NCBI GenBank assembly: GCA_900544575.1
Contig: UQVO01000006.1
Span: forward strand, 1-64,000
Origin: an uncultured Eubacteriales bacterium
GTDB taxonomy: Bacteria > Bacillota > Clostridia > Christensenellales > CAG-917
Direction of reading: 5' to 3'
Length of the DNA stretch: 64,000 bases
Position numbers and translations under genes: made by a program. How positions within the stretch are numbered: position 1 is the first letter of the stretch; each line of letters opens with the position of its first letter. The notes under the pieces were generated by a model. That model was not told the origin of the DNA. It worked only from the letters and a program-made list of their open reading frames with translations, and did not search any database. This document shows, piece by piece, positions 63,201 to 64,000 of this stretch.

Positions 63201-64000
63201 TTCAAGCAGTGTGCGTATCAGCACTTCCGTCGATGTGGGCTTCTACGGTCATACCGGTGCCGACATTGACCTCGGGTCGCTGGCGGACCTCATCTTCGGC
63301 ATCGACGCCATCAAGAGCGCACTGGGTGTCGAACTTACAAACAACAGCCTTGACGTAAACATCACGGGCGAGCTCGGAAACGAAGACGCGCCTTACTTCA
63401 ACATTCAGCTTGACGGCTGGATTGACCTCGGCACCGGCAAGTTGCAGGTCCTGCTCGAAGTCGGACGCTATGACGAATCCGGCGGCCTCGATACTATGCT
63501 GGCGGTAAGTCTTGCAGACGACACGCTGTATGCGGACCTCAGCGGTCTGCTCGGCACGGGAGTGAAGGGTTATATCACCAATCTCGGTGTGGAAACGCTC
63601 ATTGCTGATGCGCTCGGCGGTCTGACCGGCACGGGCACGCAGAATGCGGAAGCCACCACGGCGACCATTTCCGACACTTCCGATATGACTTTGCACGAGT
63701 ATGCGTATCTTGCGGTTATGATTAACCCCGGATATTTCTCGCTGCAACTGACGCTGGCGGCAATCGAAGCCATCATTGCCAAGGTCGGAGCGGACAATCC
63801 CGACCTCAACCTCGGCGATATCGACCTGCCCGACCTCGGCGACATAATGATTGAGTCCAACGGAAGCGCGGAAGACGGGGCGTGGCTGTCGCTGAATGCC
63901 AAACTGTCCGAAGACTTCGGTGCGTCCATCGACATCGACCACCTCTACCTTGCGTCGAATCCCATCTACACCACGACCAACAAGGCGGGAGATGAAATCA
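48277..64000 (+). CDS. Giant repetitive surface lipoprotein, open past the window end
   Basis: A single frame stays open for 5,241 codons to the right edge. It starts with a lipoprotein signal (lipobox LVAC, cysteine 24) and a short Gly/Thr/Pro linker. The rest is very acidic, rich in Gly, Leu, Ile and Val, and almost without cysteine. About a dozen modules recur, each with a strand motif such as LYVDLSGLLGTG, an Ala/Ser/Thr linker such as GASEAVTAAD, and a helix such as ENLLAGLIEALVPEF. From about 55.6 kb on, Tyr-rich inserts such as YYVKEADGTF lengthen the modules. No enzyme motif, sortase signal or known domain was recognised. AGGAGGGAAGTT precedes the ATG. It shares its signal-peptide style with the LRR lipoprotein at 14484. 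Function unknown; a cell-surface or envelope-spanning structure is inferred. Confidence 0.88.
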   Translation, partial: MRKWKFAILFVLVLCLTVGMLVACDQTGGNSGTPTIPTNPDGSQTEDSYTTMSGSDAWALFREAASAANAPTGNYVYADSVIYLDYIKDATGYLYAVKVQADIDLANDVNSELLLELWQANDEGDLAKMLVGLYYYDSTLVYDCTGLKEGAKVVKTDNINITAIEATLREMFNGSSLANFLLNNLLTFDTGVVGTVEGLVTALLGDSRLITNSDGTQRLEMPLSLTSIIGSLLSGVLVPGPDGLISDDIAELIYDILGIDLYMFEALVPENVSVYLIADLKDGADGGKVLSGMSVDVGVDFNTYDTSLEEDYGIIESSVDLSIGATTIDKLTAPTLDVVGYLTAPKAAEGELESAGGRGIESIESLDDYSILTLDVTLSLGVALNACSISASDIMGAFGSLITGLIPGGSITEDIQKILDKEINIEDALHELNIHISGGIDMFDNAGTNLLIEITGEDVYNDVRASIGYVGADDALYVDLSGILGTGKFVVDEIDLNGVLSDLIQNQLIPLVKDGLASVGLLPDAADTEEGDDESSVTDEQKEAVETVGELIANGTVLQVYGGSASGEPITDVIGLVRAIFANIDVDMANNIFNIQAITATLTQEILDYIWSLAFTGNLEGATIPIVGDVVLEYRNNGFATTKDIELNVDLGNVLTGDVIAGLTVGIEAQFGSVINESYFNERLAAFSAGRQNGDYITLASFGDLFDEQGNFALDPETLLAGIQSVGIGLRADINISALEGGLADIYYEQANEFLIAVLAEFEQSFGGSATLVLQAEVADVSALIAALSVPEGQQVDIGAVLPALNIYLALEIADGSAPLRVWLVDGVIYLATSEKLLNGLALQVDIKPFLTSAGGANEALSADGTGSGDTGTGSAVTIPAELLAIITAADITVGDLYIDVALGSGLLATLLNLIGVEGIKINESGSDETLGLDAGISIELNDGLQIAGGDTSEGLSIGIVLGVGENFDFTVDLGGVNAVVNGDSYIESVPDDVEFVDFFNEPYVNLSLEFGLGALIAGGSISLGDDVGSIDFPEGLDVDLTLSLNANLDLGTLLAEFTGVVPEGENRTQLALQLKNGDEVLLAAYYSAGTLYVDAGALIGARVSTDLDIMALLASVIAGSGSGGEGGEAVTTADINAEDYSVGVFEFLMKVTSTGFSVEVAKGLTSVINDLIGMDLGEISAVLSLDWTNIVKDEDGGYLLAGEVKVGDMATVNISLSGLGLGIGEGIFDNSVLPAEFDSEDYKNIGSLLDENNQFSAEGLELDSVYVELSGTLDLSADANTAGDWNVGDWINNFLEGDATVADNVKSLIQKLVLSFAIDRSVSTSLEFGLKALLRFGDDMTDVGYILSHSDIALEIRESGKTENLLAVYIIADEATGKSTLYIASDAGGLIGGGIAVPDIDLGSLFTANTDTPAEGEGTQNQALSAADGETDTTDGTDNILDTILGIINRIYMTDSELEVGLGANFLVSLLNMLLPGYELNADNFVQLNPENSFLSLFYGLGEGGRREIGIDLSLGVDPFTVALGLGGLKVAINDDSNAIEPSVPEGYGGVDDYYKNIFAEDGVISLEATVGLELSFGDTAALEDGKLPLGDMLSAIIANLALELGIEISDDLRLAVDVYLGANIMFGDAENTEIALQIKDAISSDVILAVYLKGSAMYVDMGKLSDKDFVIENTGIISTVIEMVSGLLAGVEDNGAEGASEAVTASDATAQADEEDMLDIVFEIAEGHLALNVTERVILGIIGAFAGTDVDIDSIFEALNLGAEVSVDVDFEAPSVSIDIDTNYASVGVSIDKPYITNSKSDNVSGIIDKAIAEGNFQSYTASSVARFGLNLSVRYSADATYQKVDNPDAYANSDRYTQLSDGSFVQDNDGDYVRRAVTLSEIIDALLDMPAIADAFGNVGNETLQAIVDVLVARLGIELYLDDPISDNLQINIEGLLDLEALGLSGILGDFTIPEFDTLAILNALQVGIEIIFNPETGSTADVAIYLMNGDIYVDLEGLGGPKISARLFDILAEMGVSPFGEGGSEAVTADENSGDGSGNTSEGVDINAILNALVRTIVLREGGFAQAGTDGYYNILQSGVGLDLMLPSNLVGNIVSLIVGNGEEYSFDDFILNEEQSRVSLVLGGGNIAIEVAAQSDTGFSIAVSTEAGITIDVATQDDTLLSSRERSTYVDMTDLVLNIIDLVNGETTDGGGFGSQRVTFSLSGMAQFESDGEGSYDLGSLLADYLGDIILELNTQEAFSDGIAFRLSVAADLGAIDFASLTGDTPDWDAFLENTDLDTIEVALELLNIDDAGNIEQDNVLGGIYISRGRLYLDGTDIFDVVENYSYVPNFLQFVIEAAQLGASADVTTGESGGASSQALTAAVTASEGSTSARDALLELIYSDTAMQIVLTKSIISAVLATLVPDLGGIADIFDNFDVTLGAEIGRIDYESVYDVFYEATAAEDGEYVAVTEKDSITGFRPATADDVGVQRYSLTLVEAESVLDGTYYVKEADGTFTAAVAGHRYSYYETETYSLAAEGVTGSFVKLVALDTDDREIYLESDKYVFYTPAENGTYKVVSSLDDEVSGDSVYVIYDGMYRQLEYTGEGETAEVNTYVRQLGYVRDAEGKFYRVYTPHTAISDFYLTLGAHVGTMNVGLELGGIEIEFGGTDSLVPDYVTAGKTKTPAKYDGTQDKAYTYDENTGVYTEVESPQTGEEYYYDVSLAPFYNSVITVGMSVEFELSITEGQIDVGQIFAGILGDLDGIVIEIPETNKGYSSAHLRLDLSLMLDMQDLPGSEIAVELYNLSSETGAEVKWLAAYYLDGMLYIDLSFFNMPKLAVPMTEISDFIEDMLGDLLNTSIYDDVEISGGSSSEAITADDTSASDDERADLTTEEKVASLLISERRLALSVGNAFMRYLLENITIGDDPLGSLVYEDLLGGLDVVIDVSDGLDVSLDLALALTGDRYILVDNNASEATDDVLYYVFKAGADGDAAGLFVYDTEEEVYRAANTQDISAGTTTYVRYEAANVDGAWVYYTYTEFDGTPADGTTYYRYDEAQDAYVAVGADEDTTGVTLYTRDNGTAASNLPVYAYVAGTSANPNDYDTELDLYVGINNVDMYFTEQREYSLTADELKEYYNFNSVDTVSLSETISLDLLFDVGSEIDLASLFEYLFPDSTYDFDTIIAAIGEGDQKDEILRGLELTVSLEFKLGAFINYLRSLDALYELGSLDENGVFTALAELPEELDLVTFIQLVMSLVGAKAVPNADGSIYYTDDNVDDLFGLEDFLNFVNASVVLSTSSNDGTPDHTMLGVYLSLGDADGVEYDADKHEGQQRYSHYFASALGDYGYVDGKYVLISEIEGYDEAVHGRYSYDASFLYPDENGKFVRESAGLYVDLSYFGQPGVYVNLTELMDFIGGMMGQEVSLDGIGASEAITAAGDDSSVFPVDLGDILGGGINLSDSLPLLSQEIAAYVQAFLYGIRITSTYIRVFLQADFIDRLIDLLDTDPSLDFGDFEQSYIGINVDVNNYLYAGLDGATAEQIEFADTRFAIEDTGADGDGMYYKTDAGYYELRSDMTAQEEENYDGSYYNITPIETYLNVNGEYVLASEASNTDWLRAERYDAEGAVAAGNAELEGTYKFYVAADSEYAGEDTDGNGYAEFAVADDIYVVYPSDEQKPFIEANIYLWNHNISLGINMPTTSGAEYSYNNVGEGNGAYEAVELALYTPDSVIDGDGGAEGNDYLYYRGEYYQITLDALYTYVDGARQPVSDWSAFVRNPYAGNYYLHVLVEGEGFDQYIVIEEDYVYEREVYKTVYRYVGEGNGSYERLATTSLVSVPEFHVNFDSDVDYDGLTENEYYVDDTGNLVAGKAPAGTEKVYDKEDVHFVYDEAAGTFMSVADYLAANSLDSLPDGTRVYDSEYINYLDTGDLYYLNVVIRGEIFLGQHVEYLTKDEWTSANLGELPADAYVLVRGKYVPYDEHNTTHAGLTKYYAYANSSSAVSEVLGAILGDMDALFTVADGYQARLPFEIRATVKLDYANETDYNSLYVAGLELAVDVWRTEASDDTLSHVLGLYYMSDVWNIGDNDITNDVINSSALYLDLTWLLGDGAKFKVDLSAYPLEDLLNDNIDIGSIFGDGASEAITAADKTDLGDTSKATVLLNVFSRSIALKASAGLIKLLVGLIAPDMSATLEEMLPNMSIFAQIDAAPYDLTIGATLYDEEGTGLLDLGLTLNLFNTDDASEGLQLSFGSLEDYAELSAAQLAAKSKDYIYYYGLFTRDDDVAGDDYYIKDGTEKGYVHISEATEEQIAAAGDAKFVFNDDPAYDVFVSSAARNSYEKSERYAAIPEGFIVLDDAADYTWATNIGTQLYYYSYSFTSGRATMYTVNSSQVGNMSNGIRFVDYGIDGQNVGYAKLYINYNLLSSEQRSQALVQFGLTESEVNSVRYTLDSQGAHKQTTVFTDYKTLLSLDLEDLIAGIGGSDESTDTTSAILDMLVGGLQDAGLETVEIGGTLSLDLTFSDAINWTRQMSRLMATDSSADTYFEMLLASLAMNSAEFVSAIGLDIKLALQIRLDGLIAMLPDLLGGGEIDTAALLGAILGGASIYLEIAVDTNFFGDKIEDAQPIKIWLLVDENLGADIYLDTTGLGKVIGSVGDGMTDFFGKLKLEGMLNLGELLSGIAGGSGASEAVTAADSSFVIDIGDATTGLIPEDIWGVLNLLVGQVLFAGDMISVGITENLLAGLIEALVPEFPEEDLELLPTFTVTSGADTSGVNLLFGDGSLALQVQLGVRGGFDDYAPLDEVVEVIEQLGSASVYGIDDISAYLGGITLNSESEVVISTEDYALAVYASPEEAWLGDRYTLSGFNAEGHPEFTLVQDAYAGAFTQSDDGLYGILTEDLTSYQGVTGGQVTEGTYVTYEEGTYMLVSRIEKLTRETYSGARYSFDEDAVTGEYIKLGDVTIALELGDIGVLVNEEFSAALSDDEKAAYGNVLSSSVRISTSVDVGFYGHTGADIDLGSLADLIFGIDAIKSALGVELTNNSLDVNITGELGNEDAPYFNIQLDGWIDLGTGKLQVLLEVGRYDESGGLDTMLAVSLADDTLYADLSGLLGTGVKGYITNLGVETLIADALGGLTGTGTQNAEATTATISDTSDMTLHEYAYLAVMINPGYFSLQLTLAAIEAIIAKVGADNPDLNLGDIDLPDLGDIMIESNGSAEDGAWLSLNAKLSEDFGASIDIDHLYLASNPIYTTTNKAGDEI

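Overview
The window looks like one contig from an anaerobic, fermentative Clostridia-type bacterium (Bacillota), probably an uncultured lineage. It has GGAGG-type ribosome sites, sigma-A promoters with 17-bp spacers, an hfs-type [FeFe]-hydrogenase operon next to rex-adhE, Xre and BspA-like proteins, and fairly GC-rich genes. The first 49 bases are an Illumina Nextera i7 adapter, so the left edge is a library artefact and chorismate synthase is cut there. No tRNA, rRNA, CRISPR array, transposase or phage gene was seen.

Layout. (1) 50-5003, minus strand: an aromatic amino acid operon, DAHP synthase - tyrA - aroB - aroA - aroC (cut). It is preceded by a consensus promoter, a 28-codon leader peptide rich in Phe and Tyr codons, and a terminator/antiterminator pair, which together form a complete attenuator. 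(2) 5033-13994, minus strand: a redox and fermentation cluster of rex, adhE, a kinase-fold gene and hfsABCD-like genes (thioredoxin-like [2Fe-2S] protein, sensory H-cluster/PAS protein, PP2C phosphatase, catalytic [FeFe] hydrogenase). Rex is expected to sense NADH, AdhE makes ethanol, the hydrogenase makes H2, and the sensor, phosphatase and kinase-like proteins could form a switch. (3) 14218-17321: a structured non-coding element, then an AT-richer BspA-like leucine-rich-repeat lipoprotein. (4) 17445-23588: pyruvate kinase, small conserved proteins, a kinase-like gene coupled to an FAD oxidoreductase, and a polysaccharide deacetylase. (5) 23769-27962: pstS-pstC-pstA-pstB-phoU for phosphate uptake, with a PstS whose two halves are in swapped order. 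(6) 28090-36727: a ferritin-like protein, an Xre regulator, a YgjP-type metallopeptidase, and a locus of two condensation-like acyltransferases, an alpha/beta hydrolase and two membrane proteins. (7) 36821-47985: a PH-domain membrane protein, three carbohydrate-active or glycan-related enzymes (GH127, GH20, PIG-L deacetylase), a mutarotase-like protein, archaeal-type phosphoglycerate mutase and membrane proteins including an HGSNAT-like acyltransferase. (8) 48277 to the right edge: one open reading frame of more than 5,200 codons encoding a giant repetitive lipoprotein that runs off the window.

Many adjacent genes overlap by the 4-base ATGA signature, so they are translationally coupled. Two genes have promoters placed so that the predicted transcript starts at the start codon. 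The least-described items are the giant modular lipoprotein, the permuted PstS, the Phe/Tyr attenuator, the structured intergenic elements and a triple palindromic operator before the PIG-L deacetylase.
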